Assembly (NCBI GenBank): GCA_964473555.1 | Contig: CAYYPL010000002.1 | Coordinates: forward strand, 310,001-374,000 | DNA length: 64,000 nt | Direction: 5' to 3' | From: UBA11400 sp964473555 | GTDB lineage: Bacteria; Bacteroidota; Rhodothermia; Balneolales; HLUCCA01 | Shown here: positions 26,818 through 36,005 of the stretch, piece after piece | How the letters are laid out: each line of letters begins with the position of its first letter | Position numbering within the stretch: the stretch's first letter is position 1 | Translations under genes and position numbers: made by a program | The notes under the pieces: model-generated | The model's database searches: none | The model's input: the letters and a program-made list of their open reading frames with translations, nothing else | What the model was told of the DNA's origin: nothing

Positions 26818-28593
26818 TTAATTTACCGTAATCTCATAAGGTAAAATGCTATAGGTACCAGGTTTGTTTACACTATGGATGGCACGAATCAGTTTTGTCT
26901 GATCTTCACTCACGTTCAATAGCTGCATGACTGCAGAACGAGCTTGTTTGGAGCTACTTTCCAACAGAGTCTCTAAAAAGTTTTTCTGTGCTGGGTAGCG
27001 AGTCACTTTCCATGATTCCAGTTCTGCCATTTCAGCAGCAATCGCGATCGATTGATTTAAATCCGCTACACCATCAATAAGACCTATTTCCTGAGCATCG
27101 CGCCCAGACCAAACGCGTCCCTGTGCATGCTGGTGCACATACTCTTTTTCCAATCCTCGCGCATCTGCTACAAGTGACAGGAAGTTGTCGTATGTAACCA
27201 TCAGATCATTGGTCAAACCCTGACGCTGTTCATTAGTCAAACTACGTTCCAGGGTCATCCAGTCAGCATTGGTATGGGTTTTTACCTCATCCACACTGAT
27301 ACCCAGAGTTTCGGTAAGCAGTTCTTCAACCGACAATTTAGCCATGACAACACCAATAGATCCTGTGATCGTTTTTGATTCAGCGAAGACCGTATCGGCA
27401 CCCATTGCAATGTAATATCCACCTGATGCAGCGACACTCCCCATGGAAACCACTACTGGTTTTGATTCGCTGAGTTTTTTGATACGGGCACGTAGGATCT
27501 CAGATGTAGTAACGGCACCACCCGGACTATTCACACGAAGCACAACAGCTCCAACATTCTCGTCCTTTTCCAGGTCATCAAAAATTTTAGCAAACGGTTC
27601 GTAGGTAATGGTTTGGGATCCCATCGAAAAGATATCCTCAGCGATTTGAGGCATGATCGGACCCTCCATAAATACCACTGCAATTTCTTTACCAGAAGCA
27701 TCATCTAACCCGGCGGATGAGCCGCTAACTTTGGCATATCTGGCAAAAGACACCTCTTCAAGTTTTGATGTCCCTGTTTTTTCGACCATCATGGCCTGAA
27801 ATTCAAACGGCTGCATAAATCCATCAATTAATCCACGTTCGTAAGCGCTGGATGCCTGCAAGGTTGGAAGTGCGTTCATAAACGCATCCAGTTCCTCACC
27901 GGAGATTCCCGAGTACGCCGTCACAGCCTCTTTGAACCCTTCGCTAAACTGACTGAGTAACACGGTGAGCTGCTCACGGTCACCTTCACTGAAGTTTTCT
28001 CGTCTGTAGCTGTCTGCAGCCGATTTGTACGGACCCGATGTGATCACATCAGCAGTCACCCCAAACTTTTCAAAAGCATTTTTGTAAAATTCCCTGGATA
28101 TATAAAAGCCATCAAATTCCAACATTGCTTCGGGTTGAGCAAATATTGAATCTGCAGTAGTTGCCAGGTAATAAGATGCCTCATTTGCCCCCATATCGCC
28201 GATGTAGGCGTAGATAAATTTACCGGTTGATTTAAACTCAGTGAGTAAACCGTGTACTTCGTGTAATCCAGACCAACTACTTCCAAGAAACCCCAAGTCC
28301 AACCAGATTCCATTTATTCGTTCATCAGAAGTCGCTTTATGGATGTTCGTGCGAAAGTTCTCAAGACTTAATGCACTGGATCCACCTGGGTTGAACACCT
28401 CTGCAAACGGGTCCTCAACAGATCGTTCTGTCAGTGCTCCCGACAAACTGATTTTTAGTACAGATCCGTTTCGGATGTACGGTTCAGGTTGTGATGAGCT
28501 TGATGCAACAAATATCACTGCAAGAAAGAACAGCAGGATAAATGAAACAAAAATTCCTGTAATGGTTGCTAAAACATTTTTAAAAAATGACAT
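26818..28593 (-). CDS. sppA: Signal peptide peptidase SppA, 67 kDa type
   Basis: Inner-membrane protease with active site in the periplasm that degrades released signal peptides. A single N-terminal membrane anchor (about 9-31) precedes two tandem ClpP-fold domains. The catalytic Lys is K190 (G-P-Y-K-S-A) in the first domain and the nucleophile is S390 (V-A-A-S-G-G-Y-Y) in the second, the split dyad of the long SppA form. Its 591 residues are close to the 618 of E. coli. It leads an operon with the downstream MBL hydrolase. Confidence 0.95.
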   Translation of the reverse strand: MSFFKNVLATITGIFVSFILLFFLAVIFVASSSSQPEPYIRNGSVLKISLSGALTERSVEDPFAEVFNPGGSSALSLENFRTNIHKATSDERINGIWLDLGFLGSSWSGLHEVHGLLTEFKSTGKFIYAYIGDMGANEASYYLATTADSIFAQPEAMLEFDGFYISREFYKNAFEKFGVTADVITSGPYKSAADSYRRENFSEGDREQLTVLLSQFSEGFKEAVTAYSGISGEELDAFMNALPTLQASSAYERGLIDGFMQPFEFQAMMVEKTGTSKLEEVSFARYAKVSGSSAGLDDASGKEIAVVFMEGPIMPQIAEDIFSMGSQTITYEPFAKIFDDLEKDENVGAVVLRVNSPGGAVTTSEILRARIKKLSESKPVVVSMGSVAASGGYYIAMGADTVFAESKTITGSIGVVMAKLSVEELLTETLGISVDEVKTHTNADWMTLERSLTNEQRQGLTNDLMVTYDNFLSLVADARGLEKEYVHQHAQGRVWSGRDAQEIGLIDGVADLNQSIAIAAEMAELESWKVTRYPAQKNFLETLLESSSKQARSAVMQLLNVSEDQTKLIRAIHSVNKPGTYSILPYEITVN

Positions 28594-28724
28594 GGCGTTA
28601 AAGGATTAATTAAAGGATTAGTCGCCAAAAAGTTGAACTTTTCGACCTATATTCGACTTTATACGAAGATACAAAACGAGAAGATACCGAAAACTTTTTC
28701 AAAATTTTATAACGATACACTGAT

Positions 28725-30326
28725 ATGAGCTCCGAGTACGACATCATTTTAATTGGTTCTGGACATAATGGATTAACTACAGCCGGCTACCTGGCTAAGT
28801 CGGGCCAAAAAGTACTCGTTCTTGAGCGAAGAGATACTCTGGGAGGCGCAGTGTGTACTGAAACCATGTTCCAGAGTGACCAATACCCTACCGGATTCAG
28901 CATGGATGTAGGATCTTCCGCTCATATTATGATTCATCAGACCCCGGTGATACAAGACCTCGAGTTGGAAAAATACGGACTTGAGTATATCGAGATGGAT
29001 CCCTTCATGTCATTTCCCTATCCGGATGGCAATGGTGTACTTCATTTTTATAAAGACATTGAAAAAACGCTGGAATCTATCGCAAAACTTTCTCCTCGTG
29101 ATGTAAAGAACTACAAAGAGTTTATTTCTTTTTGGGGGCGAATCAACAAAGGAGTCTTAAAAACTTTTCTTGTACCACCTTCAGGGAAGAATATTATGAC
29201 GGAAATGATGAAGGGTCAGTTCAGGGATGGATCTATGTTTGGAAAGGGAGATCAGATGGATGGTCTTCGACGTATTCTGAGCAGTTATGGCCAGGTGGTT
29301 GATGAAGCTTTTGAGCATCCACACTTAAAAACGGCGTTACTTTGGTTTGCTGCCCAGTCTGGTCCAACACCAGATCAGTCAGCAAGTGGAGATTTCGTTG
29401 GCTGGCAGGCCATGTTGCACGAAAGTGGTGCAAAACGTCCTAAAGGGGGAAGTGGAATGCTCACTCAGGCTATGTTACGTATGATTCAGGCACATGGCGG
29501 CGAAGTACGGTCCAATGTGCCTGTAGATAAAATTCTGATTAAAAATGGCGTCGGCTATGGGGTGAGGTTGCAATCAGGTGAAGAGATTTTAGGAAAACGT
29601 ATCGTCTCAAATGCTCATGTTCAGACCACGATGTTGAAGATGGTGGGACCCGAGCACCTGAGCTCTAGTTTGTTTCACCGAGTAAAGCATATTAATGTAG
29701 GAAATGGCTTTGGGATGGTGCTCAGGTGTGCTGTCAAAGAACTCCCCATGTACACAGCCTGTCCCGACGATGAGGATATTCATCGTGGATTACAGCTTTT
29801 GTGTCCAACTCGTGAGTATATGAATGCAGCCATTGGTGATTATCAGAAAGGACTACCCCCAGAAAATCCTGCGGTGGTGGCCATGACTTTCTCCAAAATA
29901 GATCCGTCACTTTGCCCTCCAGGTACTCAAACGCTGTTTGCCTGGGCTCAATGGCATCCCTACAAAATGGCTAATGGATTGAACTGGGATGATATTCGCG
30001 AGCAGGAGGCCCAAAAGATCTATGATGTGGTGGTCAAATATGCTCCAAACATGAAGGATAAACTGATTGACTGGTATATACAGACCCCACTGGACATTGA
30101 ACGTAAACACGGTCTCATCAAAGGAAATGTAATGCACGTCGAAATGACGTTTGATCAAATGTTTATGTTCAGACCATCCCCGGAATTAAGCCAATACAAG
30201 ACTCCAATCAAAAACCTGTATTTGTCCAGTGCTTCATGTCACCCGGGTGGTGGGGTATTTGCGGCGGCAGGATACAATGCGGCGGCGGTAATTTTGAAAG
30301 ATATTCACAAGAAAAAATGGTTCTGA
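28725..30326 (+). CDS. Phytoene desaturase-like FAD-dependent oxidoreductase
   Basis: FAD/NAD(P)-binding flavoprotein of the CrtI / PYROXD2-like group. The dinucleotide-binding fold begins at once (I-G-S-G-H-N-G, G11-x-G13-x-x-G16) and is followed by V-L-E-R-R-D. The C-terminal FAD motif reads S-S-A-S-C-H-P-G-G-G-V-F-A-A-A-G-Y-N-A-A, typical of the phytoene dehydrogenase family. The 533-residue length fits. No other carotenoid genes (crtB, crtY, crtW) are adjacent, so a carotenoid role is not supported by context and the PYROXD2-like branch is the better label. It is monocistronic. Confidence 0.88.
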   Translation: MSSEYDIILIGSGHNGLTTAGYLAKSGQKVLVLERRDTLGGAVCTETMFQSDQYPTGFSMDVGSSAHIMIHQTPVIQDLELEKYGLEYIEMDPFMSFPYPDGNGVLHFYKDIEKTLESIAKLSPRDVKNYKEFISFWGRINKGVLKTFLVPPSGKNIMTEMMKGQFRDGSMFGKGDQMDGLRRILSSYGQVVDEAFEHPHLKTALLWFAAQSGPTPDQSASGDFVGWQAMLHESGAKRPKGGSGMLTQAMLRMIQAHGGEVRSNVPVDKILIKNGVGYGVRLQSGEEILGKRIVSNAHVQTTMLKMVGPEHLSSSLFHRVKHINVGNGFGMVLRCAVKELPMYTACPDDEDIHRGLQLLCPTREYMNAAIGDYQKGLPPENPAVVAMTFSKIDPSLCPPGTQTLFAWAQWHPYKMANGLNWDDIREQEAQKIYDVVVKYAPNMKDKLIDWYIQTPLDIERKHGLIKGNVMHVEMTFDQMFMFRPSPELSQYKTPIKNLYLSSASCHPGGGVFAAAGYNAAAVILKDIHKKKWF

Positions 30327-30340
30327 TAGCTTGAATGTCC

Positions 30341-30348
30341 TATTTTTG
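30341..30348 (+). promoter_or_regulatory. Putative -7 box for the site-2 protease/alr operon
   Basis: TATTTTTG matches the Bacteroidota -7 consensus TAnnTTTG and lies 36 bases before the protease start. No good TTTG -33 element is at the expected distance, so the call is tentative. Confidence 0.35.
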
Positions 30349-30383
30349 TGTCTTTTACGTAGCAAATCAGAACCAGATCATTC

Positions 30384-31502
30384 ATGCACCACACAAAACC
30401 AGGATTACGCATTGCCGGATTCCGTGTTACCGTTGAACCACTACTTCCTTTGGTGGTCGTTGGTATCGGGTGGCTGTTGAGTGAGCGATACTTCCCAAGC
30501 CTCACGGTTGGATATTATCCGTATCTAAATTACATTTTGGGTGGAATGGCATCACTGCTACTCACGTGCTCCATCCTGTTCCATGAATTAGGTCATGCCT
30601 TTATGGCAGTCAGGCTCAACCTTCATATTGAACGGATACACCTGTACCTTTTTGGTGGTATGGCTGAACTCAAACACAGGCCAATAGTTCCGTCGCAGGA
30701 ACTTTGGATAGCTCTGAGTGGTCCTTTTGCTTCTTTTCTTCTGGCCGCAATCTTTTATACGATAGGATTTATCATTCCAGATGATGCCTTTCTGAGCCGA
30801 CTTGTAGTCCATTTTTTGGTTCAAATTAATTTCCTGCTTGCAGTTTTCAATCTCATCCCCATTTTCCCATTGGATGGTGGTCGAACCATTCGCGCACTGA
30901 TCTGGATGTTCTCCAAGCGTTATTACAAATCCTCAGTAGCTACACTAAATCTTAGCTATTCACTCATTTTAACGATACTCTTGGTTGGGATTGTTGATTT
31001 CATCTATATCTCCAGTGGGTATCCGCTTATACTGATTCTACTTGCAGGTTATCTTGGGTACACGGTCTGGAGTGGAAGGGCTGAGTTGCGACACAATCCT
31101 GATTTGAATGATCTTGTTTATGAATTGGGGGCAACTTCAGACCCTAAATCTATGATTCAGAAAATAGTCGATCAGGATCATTTTTATTTACCCAGGACGG
31201 TAATTCCTGTATTGAAAGATGATTCATTGGTTGGGGTTATCTATGGAGATTCAGTCTCGCATGCGTCGCATATGCGCAATCTCTCACCAGCCGAGTTGTT
31301 GAACGATCCAGATATGGGTGAATTCAGACCAGTTAGTATTGGGGATTATATAGATATTTCAGATTCCAATACGTTCAATCCATCAATTATTTTTACTTCG
31401 GAGTTTATACCCGTGGTCGATGCTGACACCTATTTGGGTCTATGCGATGCGAATGAACTCCGTTTCTGGTTGCTTCAATCTACAACTAATCGCATCAGGT
31501 AA
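30384..31502 (+). CDS. Site-2 protease family (M50) membrane metalloprotease
   Basis: Intramembrane zinc protease of the S2P/SpoIVFB-like branch. The metal motif is H67-E-L-G-H71 inside a membrane segment, and the third ligand is D164 in N-L-I-P-I-F-P-L-D-G-G-R. About six membrane segments cover residues 15-230. The remaining 140 residues are soluble and resemble a degenerate CBS-type region, as in other CBS-linked M50 proteins. It lacks the PDZ domain of RseP. The alanine racemase gene starts 7 bases after its stop, suggesting an operon. The substrate is unknown. Confidence 0.88.
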   Translation: MHHTKPGLRIAGFRVTVEPLLPLVVVGIGWLLSERYFPSLTVGYYPYLNYILGGMASLLLTCSILFHELGHAFMAVRLNLHIERIHLYLFGGMAELKHRPIVPSQELWIALSGPFASFLLAAIFYTIGFIIPDDAFLSRLVVHFLVQINFLLAVFNLIPIFPLDGGRTIRALIWMFSKRYYKSSVATLNLSYSLILTILLVGIVDFIYISSGYPLILILLAGYLGYTVWSGRAELRHNPDLNDLVYELGATSDPKSMIQKIVDQDHFYLPRTVIPVLKDDSLVGVIYGDSVSHASHMRNLSPAELLNDPDMGEFRPVSIGDYIDISDSNTFNPSIIFTSEFIPVVDADTYLGLCDANELRFWLLQSTTNRIR

Positions 31503-31509
31503 CTTAGTG

Positions 31510-32601
31510 ATGAATCCACAAGCACATTATACAGACGGCTGGAACTCAATGGCATACATCGACATCAAAGCGATTATCCACAATTTGAACGTGTTAAAAT
31601 CACGATCCGGGGGTGATAGCCTGAAGCAAATGGCGGTGGTTAAAGCAAATGCCTACGGTCATGGTGCCATTGAAGTTGCTCTTGGAGTTCGCAATGTGGT
31701 AGATTGGTTCGGGGTTGCTAACGTCCGGGAAGGTATGGCACTGAGAGTGGCTGGAATCATGAAACCAATTATGGTTTTCGGCTCACCCTTTCCTGAAAGC
31801 TCACGAATGTATACCGAGTACGGTCTGACAGCTGTTGTTTCAGCACCTGAACACTTTGAAAGGCTCATTCCGGGCACTTCCTATCACCTTAAATTCGATA
31901 CAGGAATGGGGCGACTTGGAATTTTACCTGACCAGATAGATAGCGTCTTGAAATTAGTGGATTCACACTCGAATTTGTTATTGGGCGGTGTTATGACCCA
32001 TTTTGCATCTGCAGAGGAACTGGATACGCGTGTATTTGACAGTCAACTGGCTTGCTTCCATGCACTTTTATCTCGATTTGGGCGCGATAAACTGTTTCAT
32101 GCGGCCAATTCAGCTGCGAGTTTGCACCAACATGGTATCGGATTCGATATGATACGAAGTGGAGTGGCTATGTACGGATTTGATCCACGTGGTAGCTATA
32201 ATCAAGCTTTAAAACCTGCTTTGGAATGGGTCTCCAGACTAGCACAAGTGAGATTTATGAAAAAGGGGGATGGAGTTAGCTATTCCCACTCCTTTCATCT
32301 TCCCAAAGATGGGTGGGTAGGGGTGGTTCCGGTTGGATATGCAGATGGACTCCCCCGAAGACTTAGAAACCGTTTATTTGTCTCCATTAATGGAAAGCAT
32401 TATCCACAAGTAGGAAATATTACCATGGACCAGATTATGGTTTGGTTGGGGGACGACAAACTTGATCTGGATCTGCCGGTCTCACTGATGGGGGGAACGG
32501 ATGAAATCAGTGTATATCGCTGGGCTCATCTTCTGGGTACTATTCCTTATGAAGTCACGACTTCAATCGGAGACCGGGTAAAACGCATTGTCAGGGACTA
32601 A
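31510..32601 (+). CDS. alr: Alanine racemase
   Basis: PLP enzyme making D-alanine for peptidoglycan. The PLP lysine is K45 in V-V-K-A-N-A-Y-G-H-G when translation starts at 31510; the second-domain catalytic Tyr lies in the G-V-S-Y-S-H-S segment, followed by V-G-Y-A-D-G-L-P-R and the N-I-T-M-D-Q motif. The start at 31510 gives 363 residues, normal for Alr, and follows the M50 stop by 7 bases. The longer frame from 31420 would overlap the M50 coding region by 83 bases and is rejected. Its stop lies 3 bases from the convergent FKBP gene's stop. Confidence 0.95.
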   Translation: MNPQAHYTDGWNSMAYIDIKAIIHNLNVLKSRSGGDSLKQMAVVKANAYGHGAIEVALGVRNVVDWFGVANVREGMALRVAGIMKPIMVFGSPFPESSRMYTEYGLTAVVSAPEHFERLIPGTSYHLKFDTGMGRLGILPDQIDSVLKLVDSHSNLLLGGVMTHFASAEELDTRVFDSQLACFHALLSRFGRDKLFHAANSAASLHQHGIGFDMIRSGVAMYGFDPRGSYNQALKPALEWVSRLAQVRFMKKGDGVSYSHSFHLPKDGWVGVVPVGYADGLPRRLRNRLFVSINGKHYPQVGNITMDQIMVWLGDDKLDLDLPVSLMGGTDEISVYRWAHLLGTIPYEVTTSIGDRVKRIVRD

Positions 32602-32604
32602 AAC

Positions 32605-33075
32605 CTACTCGACGATGGTGTCAATGAGTACGTCATAGTACAATGTTTCCTTTTCAAACTGATGACCAGGGGACGTTCCATAGCCCAATGCAGGTGGAAT
32701 GACCAATGTTCGTCGTGCACCTTGTTTGGCGCCCAAGAGTCCTTCGCGAAAACCACGCACTGTAGTCGATAGCGTGAAATCATCTGGCAAGAATCGTCCG
32801 TTGGCATAGGTGCTTTGAACGATTGTTCCATCTTTTAGTCGGAACGTGTAATACAGAAGCACACGGTCACGCTCGGTAATGCTGAACTCACCCGAACCTT
32901 CAGCATGGATATAAATAATCAGTCCATTTGGTTTTACTATTCGTTGAGCAGTAGTGGTATCGTAGGGTTGGGGAACTGTGCTAAAATCATCAAACGGTGA
33001 AAATGGATCTTCATCGCAGGCTGAAAGGCTTACAGTGAAAATAAGTGCGACGATGAGAATCCAGAAGTTTTTCAT
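32605..33075 (-). CDS. FKBP-type peptidyl-prolyl isomerase lipoprotein
   Basis: Envelope-attached prolyl isomerase. With the start at 33075 it has a clean lipoprotein signal peptide ending S-L-S-A-C20. The single FKBP domain fills about 55-155 with V-R-G-F-R-E-G-L-L-G and the I-P-P-A-L-G-Y-G signature. At 156 residues it is short, without the N-terminal dimerisation domain of FkpA/Mip. An ATG at 33108 would overlap the upstream gene by 17 bases and bury the signal peptide, so it is not preferred. It is the last gene of the minus-strand run from DUF4159 and ends 3 bases from alr. Confidence 0.88.
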   Translation of the reverse strand: MKNFWILIVALIFTVSLSACDEDPFSPFDDFSTVPQPYDTTTAQRIVKPNGLIIYIHAEGSGEFSITERDRVLLYYTFRLKDGTIVQSTYANGRFLPDDFTLSTTVRGFREGLLGAKQGARRTLVIPPALGYGTSPGHQFEKETLYYDVLIDTIVE

Positions 33076-33091
33076 ACGAAAGTCGAGTGTT

Positions 33092-35113
33092 TTAAAGTAG
33101 TTGTTCAAATTCCTGAATGGTTGAAATGGGACTCAAACATGTAAAATCTTTACAATAATACACGTTTGAACCTGTTTCTGGGGCTGTTTTGCCTCGTAAA
33201 GTTGAAAAATTCGAATCAATGAATGTTTCCCCGTTGATGACCATCGTGAACGGGTTATACGTCATCGAAAGTTTTTCCAAAAACGGTTTGTTGTTGGTGC
33301 CTAAAATAACAATTTCCGCAGCACTATGTGATAACTTATCTGAAATTAATTGCAATACATAGCTAAACGACAGTGCATGCTCAGATAGTATGCTTCCAAG
33401 AGCTTCAATAGACTCCTCAGCTAGGATGTTGAATTCCTTGTTTCCGGTTAATTTAGCGATATGTAGCAAGGCGGCTATTGCACTTGAATTTGCAGAGGGA
33501 TTTACATGATCGAACACATCTTTTTTTCTGACCAGAAGATCCGTTTGGTGTGCCTGCGTAAATGCAAAGGCACGTTTATTTTCTTCATAGAACATATTGA
33601 CCATTGATTTGACTATGGTTGTTGCTTTTTCCAACCAGCTTTCATCCCCGGTCACCTGAAATACCCATCCGAAAGCAAGGGCTAGCTGGGCATAGTCTTC
33701 GCAAAACCCAGTGTTGTTGCTCGATTCGTGTTCTGGTAACCTGAGTACCTGGTCATTTGCAATGGCTTTAGTTGCCAGATACTGGGCGTTGCGCTGGATC
33801 ACTTCATGTACAGTCTCATCAAGAGTAACGAACCAGTATTTACACAAGGAAACTAATGTCATTGCATTCCAGGATGTCAGGATTTTCTTATCCGTTACTG
33901 GGGCTGTGCGTTTGGTACGTTCAGCCAGTAAAAGCTTCTTCCATTGTTGGATTTTGTCGTTAAATTCATCATGATTAGACTGGGTCAAAATGGAAAAGTC
34001 CAGGCTTGAATGAGAACTATTGAGTATGATGGATCCCTCCCAGTTTCCACCCGGATATACATCGAAATAGGCTGAGAATTCAGGAAAGTCTATTTCTGGA
34101 ATCAGTTTTTGCAGTTCTTCATACGACCAGACATAATATTTCCCTTCAACACCCTCTGAATCGGCGTCTATGGAGGCATAAAATGCCCCGGATTCGTCCA
34201 TCATATCTCTTATGAGAAACGTGTACAGGTGCTTCAGAGTACTTTCAAACAGTGGGTCACCCGATACGCGCCATGCATCGGTAAGTGCCGACAACAACAG
34301 TGCATTGTCATACAACATCTTCTCAAAATGGGGAACAAGCCATTTGAAATCCGTGCTATAACGATGGAATCCACCGGCCACATGATCATGAATCCCTCCA
34401 AGACACATTTTTCTGAGGGTGTTAAGTGCCATAGATCGCGCTTCTTCGTCGCCAACCAGATGGTCGTAACGGAACAGAAACTCAACGTGCATGGATGCTG
34501 GAAATTTCGGGGCATTTGAAAAGCCTCCATAATTTTCATCATAAAACCGTTCGGTTGTCATCACGGCATCTCGAAGCGTAGTGAGCGAATAGGGCGTTGG
34601 TTGTAGGTGATCCATTACATCCTGAATCAATGCTTGATGCATTTGGGAGGCACGTTCTTGAATTTTTGCCTGATCCTGCCTGAATATTTCGGCCATACGT
34701 ACCAGGACATCAGAAAAACCGGGTCGTTGATGTGTAGTTTCGGGAGGGAAATAGGTGCCACCGTAGATAGGTTTCAAATCAGGGGTTAGCCAAACATTTA
34801 AAGGCCAACCACCATGACCGGTCATTAATTGAACGGCTTCCATGTAGATCGCATCTATGTCGGGACGCTCTTCACGGTCAACCTTGATCGAAATATAGTG
34901 TTGGTTCAGAATTGAAGCCACATCTGGATTCTCAAATGATTCCTTTTCCATCACATGACACCAATGGCAGGAGGAGTATCCGATACTTAACAAAATCATT
35001 TTATTCTCCGATACTGCCTTGTGTATGGCAGCATCTCCCCATGGATACCAGTTAACTGGATTGTGGGCATGCTGAAGTAAATACAGCGATTTTTCTGTTG
35101 CTAATCTGTTCAA
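33092..35113 (-). CDS. Thioredoxin-domain protein of the DUF255/YyaL (SPATA20-like) family
   Basis: Full-length member (673 residues) of the family with an N-terminal thioredoxin-like domain (about 1-160) and a C-terminal six-hairpin, glycosidase-like domain. The family signature S-S-C49-H-W-C52-H-V-M-E is intact, as are N-P-V-N-W-Y-P-W near residue 18 and the H-F-E-K-M-L-Y-D-N-A segment. No signal peptide is seen, so it is probably cytoplasmic. The biochemical role is not established; a redox or sugar-related function is suggested only by the folds. It starts 14 bases after the tatC stop in the same operon. Confidence 0.93.
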   Translation of the reverse strand: MNRLATEKSLYLLQHAHNPVNWYPWGDAAIHKAVSENKMILLSIGYSSCHWCHVMEKESFENPDVASILNQHYISIKVDREERPDIDAIYMEAVQLMTGHGGWPLNVWLTPDLKPIYGGTYFPPETTHQRPGFSDVLVRMAEIFRQDQAKIQERASQMHQALIQDVMDHLQPTPYSLTTLRDAVMTTERFYDENYGGFSNAPKFPASMHVEFLFRYDHLVGDEEARSMALNTLRKMCLGGIHDHVAGGFHRYSTDFKWLVPHFEKMLYDNALLLSALTDAWRVSGDPLFESTLKHLYTFLIRDMMDESGAFYASIDADSEGVEGKYYVWSYEELQKLIPEIDFPEFSAYFDVYPGGNWEGSIILNSSHSSLDFSILTQSNHDEFNDKIQQWKKLLLAERTKRTAPVTDKKILTSWNAMTLVSLCKYWFVTLDETVHEVIQRNAQYLATKAIANDQVLRLPEHESSNNTGFCEDYAQLALAFGWVFQVTGDESWLEKATTIVKSMVNMFYEENKRAFAFTQAHQTDLLVRKKDVFDHVNPSANSSAIAALLHIAKLTGNKEFNILAEESIEALGSILSEHALSFSYVLQLISDKLSHSAAEIVILGTNNKPFLEKLSMTYNPFTMVINGETFIDSNFSTLRGKTAPETGSNVYYCKDFTCLSPISTIQEFEQLL

Positions 35114-35127
35114 ATCAAAAAATCAGT

Positions 35128-35988
35128 TTATTTACCACCTGGAGCGCCCTCTTTGCCCCATATTTGACGCTCTCGTCTTTTGACAGTAATAGCACTGATC
35201 CAAATCCCGACTTCATAGAGAATGACAAGTGGTACTGCAATCATAAATTGGGTCACCGGATCAGGTGGTGTGAGTATGGCACCCAGAATAAAACAAATTA
35301 CAATAGCAATTCTCCTGTGTTTTCTCATAAATTCAGGAGTCAATAATCCAATTCTGGATAAACTATAGCTTACAAATGGTAACTGGAATATGATTCCGCA
35401 TGTTAGAGTCCACATAGTGAGCGAAGAAAAATAAGCCGTTATGTCGAAATCATTTCGGACGGTATCGGATATCTGAAAACTTGCAAAAAATTGAAGTGCA
35501 AACGGTGTCATAATCAAATATCCGAACAGCAACCCAAGCGTAAACATGCCAGAAATTGCCAGTACGATGAGAGATGAGCTTTTCTTTTCGTTTTGTTCGA
35601 GTGCAGGCTCGATAAAAGACCAAATCTGATAAAAGAGTACAGGCGACCCCAGGATCACACCCACTACCATAAGTGTCCCCATATAGCTAAAGAACTGTCC
35701 TGGTAACGTTCTGTTCTGTAAAACCAGGTCAACGGCATCGATTCCCAGTACGCTGTATATGAAGAATGATGCTTTTGCCGGGCCAAGTAGTACTTCATCG
35801 ATAAAAAAGTCACTAAAAAGAAACGCAATGACTATACCAACACCTACTCCCGATAATCCCTTTAAGATACGCAGGCGCAGTTCCTCAAGGTGATCCAGAA
35901 ATGACATTTCAACCAGTAACTTTGGGGCTTCTGCCTTAGGAGGTATCCCATCCATTATTTGACGGGAAGAAGTAGAAGTATCACTCAT
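35128..35988 (-). CDS. tatC: Twin-arginine translocase subunit TatC
   Basis: Polytopic inner-membrane core of the Tat pathway, which binds twin-arginine signal peptides. The cytoplasmic N-terminal signature F-L-D-H-L-E-E-L-R is present near residue 30, and six membrane segments follow, including the conserved G-x-x-F-x-Y-x-x-x-x-P motif (L-L-F-G-Y-L-I-M-T-P-F). At 286 residues it is a little longer than E. coli TatC (258) because of N- and C-terminal extensions. tatA/tatB are not in the window. It lies 17 bases after glyA. Confidence 0.95.
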   Translation of the reverse strand: MSDTSTSSRQIMDGIPPKAEAPKLLVEMSFLDHLEELRLRILKGLSGVGVGIVIAFLFSDFFIDEVLLGPAKASFFIYSVLGIDAVDLVLQNRTLPGQFFSYMGTLMVVGVILGSPVLFYQIWSFIEPALEQNEKKSSSLIVLAISGMFTLGLLFGYLIMTPFALQFFASFQISDTVRNDFDITAYFSSLTMWTLTCGIIFQLPFVSYSLSRIGLLTPEFMRKHRRIAIVICFILGAILTPPDPVTQFMIAVPLVILYEVGIWISAITVKRRERQIWGKEGAPGGK

Positions 35989-36005
35989 GGTAGGAAGGAT
36001 TCTTT

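Noticed and set aside
31420..31509. N-terminal extension of alanine racemase
   Set aside because: It lies inside the M50 protease coding sequence and has no Alr counterpart; the ATG at 31510 suits the family length.
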